In this document: in pieces, positions 18,045-26,419 of the stretch
How the letters are laid out: every line of letters starts with the position of its first letter
Position numbering within the stretch: the stretch's first letter is position 1
Notes under the pieces: model-generated
The model's input: the letters and a program-made list of their open reading frames with translations, nothing else
Database searches by the model: none
What the model was told of the DNA's origin: nothing
Source of the DNA: Kangiella sediminilitoris
GTDB lineage: Bacteria > Pseudomonadota > Gammaproteobacteria > Enterobacterales > Kangiellaceae
Length of the DNA: 64,000 nt
Direction of reading: 5' to 3'
NCBI RefSeq assembly: GCF_001708405.1
Contig: NZ_CP012418.1
Span: 2,294,001 to 2,358,000 of the forward strand
Position numbers and translations under genes: made by a program

Positions 18045-18911
18045 TTAAAGCTCAGCCCCACATTTCTTGCAATACTCCGCGTCTGCATCATGACCTTCAT
18101 AGGCGCACACTGGACAGGCATTATTAGTGACTTCTTTCGTTTTATGATCGCTAATTGCCTGCCTGGTTATTTCAGCGCTATAAATCCCGGTCGGAACAGC
18201 GATTAGGCCGTAGCCCATTATCATGATGCAGGAAGCGATGAACTGTCCCAGTGGCGACTGCGGTGAAATATCGCCATAGCCAACGGTGGTCAGAGTCACG
18301 ATCGCCCAGTAGATCGATTTTGGAATGCTGGTAAAGCCGTTTTCAGCTCCTTCAATAACATAGATCAGTGAACCAAAAATCACCACCAGAAGAATCACGG
18401 TATAGAGAAACACGCTGATTTTGGCCTGACTATTTTTCAGCGCCTTCATCATCATGCTGGCTTCGCCAAGATAACTGGCGAGTTTAAAAATACGGAAGAC
18501 ACGCAGCACCCGCAGAATACGAATCACCAGGAAGTACTTAGCATCAGTCAAGAACAGAGCTAAATATGTCGGTATAACCGAGAGCAGGTCAACGATGCCG
18601 TAAAAGCTACGGGCATAAAGCATGGGACGTCTGACGCAGATGAGTCGGAGAATGTATTCGACAGTAAATAAAATCGTAAAGCTCCACTCGGCGGCCCACA
18701 GAATTTTACCGTATTGAGCAGAGATGGTATCGACACTATCCAGCATCACGGCAATGACACTGGCAAAGATACTGATGATCAGTACCACATCAAAAGCTTT
18801 ACCCCATCCAGTATCCGCCTCAAAAATGATTTCGTGTATCTTCTCGCGCCAGGGAGCGAGCGGCTCACCTTCATCAAATTTATGTTTCTTATGTGCTGGT
18901 ACTCTACCCAT
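18045..18911 (-). CDS. Voltage-gated-type potassium channel with C-terminal zinc ribbon
   Basis: This 288-residue protein has the six-helix layout of Kv-like channels: hydrophobic segments from about 38, an S4 helix with regularly spaced arginines (Arg131, 134, 137, 140; RILRVLRVFRIFK), a pore loop with the selectivity filter TVGYGD (209-214), and S6. It belongs to the ion-transport superfamily and probably conducts K+. The C-terminus carries a four-cysteine zinc ribbon (Cys266, Cys269, Cys281, Cys284), not a standard RCK domain. It is divergent from metK. Confidence 0.93.
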   Translation of the reverse strand: MGRVPAHKKHKFDEGEPLAPWREKIHEIIFEADTGWGKAFDVVLIISIFASVIAVMLDSVDTISAQYGKILWAAEWSFTILFTVEYILRLICVRRPMLYARSFYGIVDLLSVIPTYLALFLTDAKYFLVIRILRVLRVFRIFKLASYLGEASMMMKALKNSQAKISVFLYTVILLVVIFGSLIYVIEGAENGFTSIPKSIYWAIVTLTTVGYGDISPQSPLGQFIASCIMIMGYGLIAVPTGIYSAEITRQAISDHKTKEVTNNACPVCAYEGHDADAEYCKKCGAEL

Positions 18912-19040
18912 GAATCGAATGAAATCCTGTCATTAATTTGGAATTTATACTTTAAAGCATCATAAACCGTTACTTGTAATATTAAAACTATGACCTAATT
19001 ATTTATATTCATGTGTTTTTCACACCGAAAGATGTAAAAA

Positions 19041-19072
19041 TAGATGTTTTAGACGTCCAAAACATGTAAAAT
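19041..19072 (+). promoter_or_regulatory. 28-bp near-palindrome over a candidate metK promoter
   Basis: Positions 19041-19068 form an inverted repeat with 12 of 14 base pairs symmetrical. Its centre is AGACGTCC (19051-19058), 7 of 8 bases of the E. coli met box AGACGTCT. A TAAAAT (19067-19072) next to it resembles a -10 element, so the site would overlap the promoter. A MetJ-type or other SAM-responsive repressor is the obvious suspect; the flanking 8-mers are not good met boxes, so the regulator remains open. Confidence 0.5.
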
Positions 19073-19085
19073 TCGATTAAATTTT

Positions 19086-19110
19086 GACCGTCACGGGAAA
19101 CCTGACGGTC
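19086..19110 (+). promoter_or_regulatory. Hairpin in the metK leader
   Basis: A perfect 8-bp stem, GACCGTCA and TGACGGTC, with loop CGGGAAACC lies 45 bp before metK. No T-tract follows, so it is not a terminator. It may stabilise the leader or form part of a regulatory RNA. I could not fit it to a known SAM or SAH riboswitch. Confidence 0.4.
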
Positions 19111-19154
19111 TATGTTTAAGTGTATATCACACAATTGAAGGTACTAGTGAGATA

Positions 19155-20315
19155 ATGAGCAATTATTCAGTTTTTACTTCTGAGTCTGTATCAGAAGGCC
19201 ATCCAGATAAAATCGCTGATCAAATTTCCGATGCTGTGTTAGACGCTATCCTCGAACAGGATACCAATGCGCGTGTGGCGGTAGAAACTTTGGTAAAAAC
19301 CGGCATGGTATTGATCGCTGGTGAAGTCGCGACAAAAGCATGGGTTGATATCGAAGATATCGCTCGTAAAACCATCGAAGAAATTGGCTATACAGGCTCT
19401 GACATGGGATTCGACTTCAGTTCCTGTGCCGTATTAAATGCTATCGGCAAACAAAGTCCTGATATTGCTCAAGGCGTTGACCGCGAAGATCCGGAAGCTC
19501 AGGGTGCGGGTGACCAGGGCTTAATGTTTGGTTATGCCAGTAACGAAACTGATGTGTTGATGCCAGCACCGGTGACTTACGCACACAGATTAGTAGAACG
19601 CCAGGCTCACCTACGCAAAAACGGTACCTTAAGCTGGTTACGTCCAGATGCGAAAAGTCAGCTGACGTTCCGCTATGAGAACGATAAGCCAGTGGGTATT
19701 GAAGCGGTTGTTTTATCAACTCAGCATACTCCTGACATCAGCCAAGATGTTCTAAAAGAAGCGGTCATCGAAGAAATCATCAAGCCAGTTCTTCCGACAG
19801 AATGGGTCACAGGCGATACCAAGTTCTTCGTTAACCCAACCGGCAAGTTTGTTATCGGTGGTCCTATGGGCGACTGCGGATTGACAGGTCGTAAGATTAT
19901 CGTTGATACCTATGGTGGTATGGCGCGTCATGGTGGCGGAGCCTTCTCTGGTAAAGACCCATCAAAGGTCGACCGTAGTGCCGCTTATGCTGGCCGTTAT
20001 GTTGCGAAAAATATCGTCGCGGCAGGTCTGGCGGATCGATGCGAGATTCAGATCTCTTATGCTATCGGTGTTGCCGAGCCAACGTCTATCAGCGTCAACA
20101 CATTCGGTACCGGCAAGATCAGTGAAGACCGTCTGGTTCAACTGGTTCGTGAGCACTTCGATCTACGCCCTCGCGGCCTGATCAAGATGCTTGATTTGCT
20201 ACACCCTATTTACAAAGCCACAGCAGCGTATGGCCACTTCGGTCGTACAGAAGATACTTTCACCTGGGAGCGCACTGATAAAGCTGATGCTCTACGTGAT
20301 GCCGCTGGGCTGTAA
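19155..20315 (+). CDS. metK: S-adenosylmethionine synthetase
   Basis: MetK makes SAM from methionine and ATP. The 386-residue protein has the canonical [17 protein letters not shown] start, the [12 protein letters not shown] motif, and the metal and phosphate-binding segments [20 protein letters not shown] and [10 protein letters not shown]. Length matches the family. ahcY follows 68 bp later in the same direction, so the two SAM-cycle genes are probably expressed together under the palindrome-containing promoter. Confidence 0.97.
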   Translation: MSNYSVFTSESVSEGHPDKIADQISDAVLDAILEQDTNARVAVETLVKTGMVLIAGEVATKAWVDIEDIARKTIEEIGYTGSDMGFDFSSCAVLNAIGKQSPDIAQGVDREDPEAQGAGDQGLMFGYASNETDVLMPAPVTYAHRLVERQAHLRKNGTLSWLRPDAKSQLTFRYENDKPVGIEAVVLSTQHTPDISQDVLKEAVIEEIIKPVLPTEWVTGDTKFFVNPTGKFVIGGPMGDCGLTGRKIIVDTYGGMARHGGGAFSGKDPSKVDRSAAYAGRYVAKNIVAAGLADRCEIQISYAIGVAEPTSISVNTFGTGKISEDRLVQLVREHFDLRPRGLIKMLDLLHPIYKATAAYGHFGRTEDTFTWERTDKADALRDAAGL

Positions 20316-20383
20316 CTGTTTCATCGATTGAAACAGCAAGAATTTTATCATTACATTCATCGTAACCAATTATTGGGAACAAC

Positions 20384-21781
20384 ATGACAGATTACATCGT
20401 AAAAGATATTAACCTCGCTTCATGGGGTCACAAAGAAATCGAAATGGCCAAGAGCGAAATGCCTGGTCTGATCCAGATTCGCGAAGAGTACGAAGGCGAA
20501 CAGCCGCTAAAGGGCGCGCGTATCGCTGGCTCATTGCACATGACGATCCAGACAGCCATGCTTATGGAAACGCTCATTGCGCTAGGCGCTGAAGTTCGTT
20601 GGGTATCATGTAACATTTACTCAACGCAGGATCACGCGGCAGCAGCTATGGCCGACCAGGGTATTCCAGTTTTCGCATACAAAGGCGAAACGCTGGACGA
20701 GTACTGGGACTACACGCATCGCATCATGACATGGGGTGACGGCGGTTCTCCAAACATGATCCTGGATGACGGCGGCGACGCGACTATGCTGTTGATCTTG
20801 GGTAGCCGTGCTGAAAAAGACATCAGCGTTTTGGATAACCCGGGCAGCGAAGAGGAAATCGCTCTATTCAAATCAATCAAAGCAAAACTAGCTGAAGACG
20901 ATACTTTCTACTCGCGCACTCTGGCTGAGATTCAGGGCGTGACTGAAGAAACGACAACGGGTGTTGCTCGTTTGTATCAGATGAAGAAAAACGGTGAACT
21001 ACCATTCCCAGCGATTAACGTAAACGACTCTGTAACTAAATCTAAGTTCGATAACCTGTATGGTTGTCGTGAATCGCTAGTTGACGGCATCAAGCGTGCA
21101 ACTGACGTTATGATCGCCGGTAAAGTCGCTATCGTTTGTGGTTACGGCGACGTCGGTAAAGGTTCTGCACAATCACTTCGCGGTCTAGGCGCAACAGTAT
21201 GGGTAACAGAAATCGATCCTATCTGTGCACTACAGGCAGCGATGGAAGGTTACCGTGTGGTTGACCTTGAAGATCCAAACATCGTTGAACAGGCTGATAT
21301 TTTCGTTACTGCAACCGGTAACTACGACATCATCCGCCATGAGCACATGGAGCGCATGAAAGATCAGGCTATCGTCTGTAACATCGGCCACTTCGATAAC
21401 GAAATTAATATTGCCAGCCTGGAAAACTACGAATGGATCAACATTAAAGATCAAGTTGACCAGGTGGTATTCCCAGACGGGAAGCGTATTACACTATTAG
21501 CCAAAGGTCGTTTGGTTAACCTTGGTTGCGCGACTGGCCACCCAAGCTTCGTGATGTCGAACTCGTTCACTAACCAGGTTCTAGCGCAAATCGAACTTTG
21601 GAAGAACGGCGACAAGTACGATAACGACGTTTACATCCTACCGAAACACCTGGATGAAAAAGTGGCTAAGCTACACCTTGAGCGTATCGGCGCACGCCTA
21701 ACAACACTTTCGGACAAGCAAGCAGCTTACATCAACGTAGAAGTTGAAGGCCCTTATAAGCCTGAACACTATCGTTACTAG
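20384..21781 (+). CDS. ahcY: Adenosylhomocysteinase
   Basis: This NAD-dependent enzyme hydrolyses S-adenosylhomocysteine to adenosine and homocysteine, recycling the product of SAM-dependent methylation. The 465-residue protein has the substrate-binding HMTIQTA segment, the NAD-binding [13 protein letters not shown] motif in the central Rossmann domain, and the family's C-terminal KPEHYRY. The gene replaces the Pfs/LuxS route used in many enterics. A strong terminator follows. Confidence 0.97.
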   Translation: MTDYIVKDINLASWGHKEIEMAKSEMPGLIQIREEYEGEQPLKGARIAGSLHMTIQTAMLMETLIALGAEVRWVSCNIYSTQDHAAAAMADQGIPVFAYKGETLDEYWDYTHRIMTWGDGGSPNMILDDGGDATMLLILGSRAEKDISVLDNPGSEEEIALFKSIKAKLAEDDTFYSRTLAEIQGVTEETTTGVARLYQMKKNGELPFPAINVNDSVTKSKFDNLYGCRESLVDGIKRATDVMIAGKVAIVCGYGDVGKGSAQSLRGLGATVWVTEIDPICALQAAMEGYRVVDLEDPNIVEQADIFVTATGNYDIIRHEHMERMKDQAIVCNIGHFDNEINIASLENYEWINIKDQVDQVVFPDGKRITLLAKGRLVNLGCATGHPSFVMSNSFTNQVLAQIELWKNGDKYDNDVYILPKHLDEKVAKLHLERIGARLTTLSDKQAAYINVEVEGPYKPEHYRY

Positions 21782-21815
21782 TCACAGTTCTGTGATATAA
21801 GAAACGTGATTTAAG

Positions 21816-21842
21816 AAAGCCGGCTTTTGCCGGCTTTTTTAA
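21816..21842 (+). terminator. Intrinsic terminator after ahcY
   Basis: AAGCCGGC and GCCGGCTT form an 8-bp stem with a TTTT loop, followed by further T residues. It has the same arms as the accC terminator at 4028. Confidence 0.9.
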
Positions 21843-22011
21843 TGTATCTTTAAACCTTACACTTTAAATAACACATGAATCCAGGTGCCAATTTTACCCA
21901 AATGATCTTTGTGGCGATTTAAGCTTAACACTTGTAAAGAAAGACTCACGACACTAAAGTCTTATATAGACGTTTATATAATTACAATTAATGTTTGAAA
22001 GGAGTCATCAT

Positions 22012-22980
22012 TTGTTTTCCAAAATTTATATCTGTCTTATCGTTATATTATTTTCTCTGCACTCGAACTCTAGTATGGCAGAGTCAAAAAGTACCTACTC
22101 TATTGTCGCTAACTGGCCTGATATGCCAGCTCAAATTTCTATGGGTCAAGCAACAGGTGTTGCTGTCGACTCCCATAATCACGTATTTATTTTCCACCGT
22201 GCAAACCGCAAATGGATAGAGCCTTTTCCTGCCGATAAAATTAGTGAAGATACCGTCCTAATGTTTGATGGCTCTACAGGAAAGCTTATAAATAGCTGGG
22301 GAGGAAATCTTTTTATTATGCCACATGGGCTTTCAGTAGATAAAAACAACAATGTTTGGGTCACAGATGTTGGGTCTCAACAGATTCATAAGCTATCACA
22401 TGATGGTGAATTAATTTTCAGTATTGGCGAAGCTGGTGTGACTGGGAAGGATCAGTCTCATTTCGCCCTTCCTTCTGATCTGAGTGTTCTTGAAGACGGA
22501 AGTGTTTACGTCAGCGATGGCTACGATAATACACGAATAATTAAATTCGATTCATCAGGTGCATTTCAAATGCAGTGGGGAAGTCCAGGAAATAAAGCAG
22601 GAGAATTTAATCGTCCTCATGGTATTTCCATTGGCAACGATCGCGTTTATGTCGCCGACAGGGGAAATTCCAGGGTACAAATTTTCGATCTCACGGGCAA
22701 ATATATTACAGAATGGAACACTGAACTTGTTGGCCGCCCCTACGGCATTGCTATATCAAGGGATGAACAGATATTTATTATTGATGGCGGAGATCAGCCC
22801 AATAATACTCGATCAAGAGTTTTAATACTCGATACTGACGGTAATATGATTAATAGCTTTAATTCTGAAGAAGATGCGGACTTAAAAAACCTTGGTCATG
22901 ACATCGCCTTAGGAGCAGATGGAGCGGTGTACGTTGTTGATGCCTGGGCGCGCAGTGTTAGGAAATACAAAATAAATTAA
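22012..22980 (+). CDS. Secreted NHL-repeat, peptidyl-alpha-hydroxyglycine lyase-like protein
   Basis: This is a predicted exported beta-propeller of about 322 residues. A signal peptide (about 1-23) precedes NHL-type repeats with GVAVDSHNHVFIFHR, HGLSVDKNNNVWVTD, DLSVLEDGSVYVSDG, HGISIGNDRVYVADRGNSRVQIFD and a final GHDIALGADGAVYVVD. This pattern resembles the PAL domain that cleaves hydroxyglycine-extended peptides in animal peptide amidation. No hydroxylating partner is encoded nearby, so the substrate is unknown. A TTG at 22012 is preferred over the ATG at 21991 because AAGGAG (7-nt spacing) precedes it and the signal peptide then starts cleanly. Confidence 0.8.
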   Translation: MFSKIYICLIVILFSLHSNSSMAESKSTYSIVANWPDMPAQISMGQATGVAVDSHNHVFIFHRANRKWIEPFPADKISEDTVLMFDGSTGKLINSWGGNLFIMPHGLSVDKNNNVWVTDVGSQQIHKLSHDGELIFSIGEAGVTGKDQSHFALPSDLSVLEDGSVYVSDGYDNTRIIKFDSSGAFQMQWGSPGNKAGEFNRPHGISIGNDRVYVADRGNSRVQIFDLTGKYITEWNTELVGRPYGIAISRDEQIFIIDGGDQPNNTRSRVLILDTDGNMINSFNSEEDADLKNLGHDIALGADGAVYVVDAWARSVRKYKIN

Positions 22981-23009
22981 TCTATTCGACAACAAAGGAT
23001 AGCTAGCTT

Positions 23010-23031
23010 ATGGTGCGTTGTAACGCACCAT
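23010..23031. repeat. Palindromic GGTGCGTT...AACGCACC element
   Basis: Perfect 10-bp arms, ATGGTGCGTT and AACGCACCAT, with a two-base centre. Short palindromes with this GGTGCGTT core are dispersed in many proteobacterial genomes as I remember them. It lies 30 bp after the NHL-repeat gene and could stop or protect its transcript, although the following T content is weak. The rest of the gap to bioA shows nothing clear. Confidence 0.5.
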
Positions 23032-23198
23032 TTAAAGCTTTTATATTTTCTAGTACCAACCGAGGGACAGCCTCTGCGTCAAGACGCACTCTAACCTACA
23101 GGATTTGCCTCCAACATATCTTACACAACCACCCTTTGAGACTTCCCCTCAAATACGCGATAATGACGCCACGATTGATTCAATCACAAGATTTAACT

Positions 23199-24548
23199 AT
23201 GAATAACGCAAGTCTGAAAGAGCGCGATCTGGCCGTTTTATGGCACCCATGTAGTCAAATGAAGGACTACGAAAAATACCCGATGACGCCGATTAAGAAA
23301 GGTGATGGGGTTTATCTCGAAGACTTTGACGGTAATCGCTACATCGATGCCGTAAGTTCCTGGTGGGTTAATTTATTTGGTCATGCCAACCCAACCATTG
23401 CTCAGGCGATGAAAGATCAGGTCGATCAGCTGGAACACGTTATTTTCTCTGGCTTTACCCATGAACCTGCCATCGAACTGGCCGAAAATCTGGTTAAGAT
23501 TACTCCAGAGGGCTTAGATCGTGTTTTCTACGGTGAAAACGGTTCTTCGGCAGTCGAAATTGCACTCAAGATGAGCATTCATTACTGGCAGCTGAAAGGT
23601 AAACCGGAAAAGACTCAGTTTGTCACTCTGGAAAACGGGTATCACGGCGAAACCACCGGTGCGTTGGCGGTGTCAGACGTCGGGCTATACAAAGAGCCTT
23701 ACGAAACCATGATGTTTGACGTTATGACGGTGCCATCGCCTGACTGCTATTACCGCGAAGAGGGCGAAAGCTGGGAAGACTATTCCCGCCGCCAGTTTGT
23801 GCATATGCGCAAGCTAATCGAAGAGAAACATGAAACCGTTGCCGCCGTAATTCTAGAGCCATTAGTGCAATGTGCTACCGGTATGCGTATGTATCACCCG
23901 GTTTACTTAACCGAACTGCGTAAATTATGTGACGAATACGGCGTTCATTTAATTGCCGATGAAATTGCGGTCGGTTTTGGTCGAACCGGTACTTTATTCG
24001 CCTGTGAACAGGCAGATATCAGTCCTGACTTTATGTGTATGTCGAAAGGCCTGACGGCTGGTTTCTTGCCATTGTCGGTGATGATGACGCGTGAAGAGAT
24101 TTTCGAAGCCTTTTATGATGACTACGAAACCTTGAAAGCCTTCCTTCATTCGCACAGCTATACCGGCTACGCGACCGGTTGTGCCGTTGCTAATGCGACG
24201 CTGAAAATCTTCCGTGAACAGCCAATTATCGAAAACAACCGCGTATTGGCTGATCATATGGCGCAAGCAACCGCTCACTTCGCGGATCACCCTAATGTCG
24301 CCGAAGTGCGTCAGACCGGTATGATCCTCGCCGCAGAAATGGTTCAGGATAAAAAGACTCGCAAAGGTTACGACTGGAAAGAACGTCGCGGTATGCGCGT
24401 TTATGAATACGCACTGTCTCGTGGCGCCCTGTTGCGACCATTAGGTAATGTCGTCTACTTCATGCCGCCGTACGTTATTACTCCGGAAGAGATAGATAAG
24501 CTAGCAGATATTGCCTGGAAAGGCATTCAACTGGCGGTTAAGGACTAA
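23199..24548 (+). CDS. bioA: Adenosylmethionine-8-amino-7-oxononanoate aminotransferase
   Basis: BioA makes 7,8-diaminopelargonate in biotin synthesis, using SAM as amino donor. The protein of about 449 residues is a class-III PLP aminotransferase with LWHPCSQMKDYE near the N-terminus (BioA-typical), FYGENGSSAVEIALKM, IADEIAVGFGRTGTLFACE, the PLP-lysine motif MSKGLTAG, and a C-terminal LRPLGNVVYFMPPYVIT. The ATG at 23199 is chosen by comparison with family length; the frame is open 63 codons further upstream without homology. No other bio gene is in the window. The rsmE gene starts 3 bp after its stop. Confidence 0.94.
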   Translation: MNNASLKERDLAVLWHPCSQMKDYEKYPMTPIKKGDGVYLEDFDGNRYIDAVSSWWVNLFGHANPTIAQAMKDQVDQLEHVIFSGFTHEPAIELAENLVKITPEGLDRVFYGENGSSAVEIALKMSIHYWQLKGKPEKTQFVTLENGYHGETTGALAVSDVGLYKEPYETMMFDVMTVPSPDCYYREEGESWEDYSRRQFVHMRKLIEEKHETVAAVILEPLVQCATGMRMYHPVYLTELRKLCDEYGVHLIADEIAVGFGRTGTLFACEQADISPDFMCMSKGLTAGFLPLSVMMTREEIFEAFYDDYETLKAFLHSHSYTGYATGCAVANATLKIFREQPIIENNRVLADHMAQATAHFADHPNVAEVRQTGMILAAEMVQDKKTRKGYDWKERRGMRVYEYALSRGALLRPLGNVVYFMPPYVITPEEIDKLADIAWKGIQLAVKD

Positions 24549-24551
24549 ACG

Positions 24552-25286
24552 ATGCGCATTAGCCGCATATACACGCCGCACGCCGAGTTACGAGTTGGCC
24601 AGGTGGTTACTCTGGGTCGAGAGCCCAGTAACCACCTCAGTCGCGTTCTTCGGCTTAAAGTCGGTAATGAAGTTGTTCTGTTTAATGGTAACGGCTCAGA
24701 CTTTCCCTCAGAAATCGTTGAGATAGAACGTAACTCTGTGTCCGTTCATGTTAAGGACGAACTAACGGTCAATGTCGAATCGCCTCTGCATATTCACCTC
24801 TATCAGGGTGTCTCTCGTGGCGATAAAATGGATTTGACCCTGCAGAAAGGTGTAGAGCTTGGAATCAAAGAATTTACTCCTCTAATAACCGAACGCTGCG
24901 GAGTAAAACTCGATGCCAAGCGTTGGCAGAAGAAGCTCGACCATTGGCAAAAGGTTATCGAAAGTGCCTGCGAACAGTGTGGCCGCTCAACGTTGCCCAA
25001 ACTCAATGAAGTCATCAGTTTTAACGAGGCTATCCCTACCCTGGATAGTCAAAGTTTTTTTCTACACCCTGAGGCTGCCAAACCTTTTAATGAGATTTCA
25101 AACCTAGATGTAACAAAACCCATCTCACTTTGGGTAGGGCCTGAAGGTGGTTTCAGTGATATCGAAATTGAGCAGGTGAAGAGGAATGGTTGTCAGCCAG
25201 TACAGCTAGGACCTCGCGTCCTTCGTACTGAAACCGCTGCTCTATCTGCGGTTTCTGTTATGAACGTACTTTGGGGTGACTTCTAA
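24552..25286 (+). CDS. rsmE: 16S rRNA (uracil-1498-N3)-methyltransferase
   Basis: RsmE methylates U1498 of 16S rRNA. The 244-residue SPOUT-class protein has an N-terminal PUA-like domain (RISRIYTPHAELRVGQVVTL) and the knotted C-terminal domain with WVGPEGGFSDIEIE and LGPRVLRTETAALSAV, which form the SAM-binding trefoil knot. It starts 3 bp after bioA and is probably translated from the same message. Confidence 0.95.
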   Translation: MRISRIYTPHAELRVGQVVTLGREPSNHLSRVLRLKVGNEVVLFNGNGSDFPSEIVEIERNSVSVHVKDELTVNVESPLHIHLYQGVSRGDKMDLTLQKGVELGIKEFTPLITERCGVKLDAKRWQKKLDHWQKVIESACEQCGRSTLPKLNEVISFNEAIPTLDSQSFFLHPEAAKPFNEISNLDVTKPISLWVGPEGGFSDIEIEQVKRNGCQPVQLGPRVLRTETAALSAVSVMNVLWGDF

Positions 25287-25290
25287 CGAA

Positions 25291-25316
25291 AAAAGAGCTG
25301 TAAAAACAGCTCTTTT
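25291..25316. terminator. Bidirectional terminator between rsmE and chpC
   Basis: Perfect 11-bp arms, AAAAGAGCTGT and ACAGCTCTTTT, with an AAAA loop. The A/T tails serve both strands, and the flanking genes converge. Confidence 0.85.
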
Positions 25317-25344
25317 CCTTCTTTAAATTTTTGTATCTAGAAGA

Positions 25345-25806
25345 CTAGCCAAGATTACTTTCTATGTAATCCAGATCAGGTACCACGGCCTGATGCCCTT
25401 CAACCGATAACCAAGCTTTCACTCCGTCTTTTAACGGTTTTTGATCTTCCGAAACAAACTCACTATTGTCATCATCCACTGGAACCAATCGTGGAATACC
25501 CCGTACCATGAAAGCGACAAAAGGGATCTCTTCATTACCATTGAGTGTGTAGACAATGGCGATACGCGAACGTCTCACATCACCCAAATCCTGGTGACCC
25601 TGAATACGCTCCATGGATACTACCGGAATGTTCATATTACGCCACATCACGCTACCAACTTTCCACTCATTGCTTTCTTCAGCACCTTCATCAAGGGCAA
25701 CATTCATAAAAGGTACAATTTCAGCCACAATGGTATTCGGCAGAATCAAGCTGTCTTCAAGCATTGGAATTAAAAAGCTGTAAACGTCTTTTGCTGTTTC
25801 AGTCAT
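25345..25806 (-). CDS. chpC: ChpC, CheW-like adaptor of the Pil-Chp system
   Basis: This is a single CheW-like domain of about 153 residues: SFLIPMLEDSLILPNTIVAEIVPF at the start, then VMWRNMNIPVVSME and RIAIVYTLNG segments and a C-terminal IPRLVPVDDD. CheW-like adaptors couple chemoreceptors to the histidine kinase; here ChpC is the second adaptor besides PilI. It is the last gene of the operon. The ATG at 25804-25806 follows GAGAG by 5 nt; a GTG at 25816-25818 overlapping the chpB stop (GTGA) is an alternative. Confidence 0.88.
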   Translation of the reverse strand: MTETAKDVYSFLIPMLEDSLILPNTIVAEIVPFMNVALDEGAEESNEWKVGSVMWRNMNIPVVSMERIQGHQDLGDVRRSRIAIVYTLNGNEEIPFVAFMVRGIPRLVPVDDDNSEFVSEDQKPLKDGVKAWLSVEGHQAVVPDLDYIESNLG

Positions 25807-25814
25807 ACAAACTC

Positions 25815-26408
25815 TCACGCATATTGGTCAACGGAATTTCGACTATCTAAATAATCGGCCAGCTGTGTCGCCAGTCCCTTCGGGTTATCTTTATAAATTA
25901 CTTTTCCAGTCCGCATCATGCTTAACGGCATTGAGGCTTGAACACAGCTCTCCAGGGTCTGGCACCAGATTTCGACTTCTTTAGAATCCAATAACTCAGC
26001 ACTTGCAGAGCCATCATCATCCATCCCACTGAATATGATTGCCAGCTTTTCAAACTTTTCCATATCAAGCGCTGACTCGAACATCTGATTTATATTCGGT
26101 GCATAAGGCGCACGCCACGGTTCATCAACGACATAGATACGCCCTTCTGGATTGAAGCAGATTCTGTGCTCTATTGGCGCTATATATAACTTTCCAGGCA
26201 TTATCGTTTTATTGCCATCGATAATTTCCGCACTGACATGCGGATGGTCGTCCAGCATGTTTTGCAGGTTTGGCAAAAACTCATGGCTTATATGGTTTGC
26301 CAGTACAAAACATACAGGCAAAGGCCTCTCGGGCAAAGCATCAATAAACTCTTTTACCGCTGCAGGCCCACCAGTTGAACCGCCAAGAAGAACTAACAAT
26401 GTACTCAT
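25815..26408 (-). CDS. chpB: ChpB, methylesterase of the Pil-Chp system without a receiver domain
   Basis: ChpB should demethylate glutamyl residues of the PilJ receptor. The 197-residue protein contains only the CheB catalytic domain: the Ser loop GGSTGG (Ser11), His39 in VLANHIS, and the Asp-containing FSGMDDDG (Asp132) form the expected triad. Standard CheB proteins carry an N-terminal receiver, and Pseudomonas ChpB is longer as I remember it. No upstream frame restores such a domain, so activity is probably not controlled by phosphorylation here. It lies 11 bp after chpA. Confidence 0.88.
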   Translation of the reverse strand: MSTLLVLLGGSTGGPAAVKEFIDALPERPLPVCFVLANHISHEFLPNLQNMLDDHPHVSAEIIDGNKTIMPGKLYIAPIEHRICFNPEGRIYVVDEPWRAPYAPNINQMFESALDMEKFEKLAIIFSGMDDDGSASAELLDSKEVEIWCQTLESCVQASMPLSMMRTGKVIYKDNPKGLATQLADYLDSRNSVDQYA

Positions 26409-26419
26409 GAGGGTTTTCC

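Noticed and set aside
19073-19154. Known SAM or SAH riboswitch in the metK leader
   Set aside because: The hairpin loop and flanks could not be fitted to the SAM-I, SAM-II, SAM/SAH or SAH motifs I remember; left as an unassigned hairpin.
4028-21842. Identical GCCGGC stems at 4028 and 21816 as a dispersed mobile repeat
   Set aside because: Both are short terminators with T-tracts directly after genes; the likeness ends at the stem.
25815-26408. chpB as a pseudogene that lost its receiver
   Set aside because: The frame is intact, the catalytic triad is kept and the gene is tightly packed in the operon; there is no remnant of a receiver between chpA and chpB.
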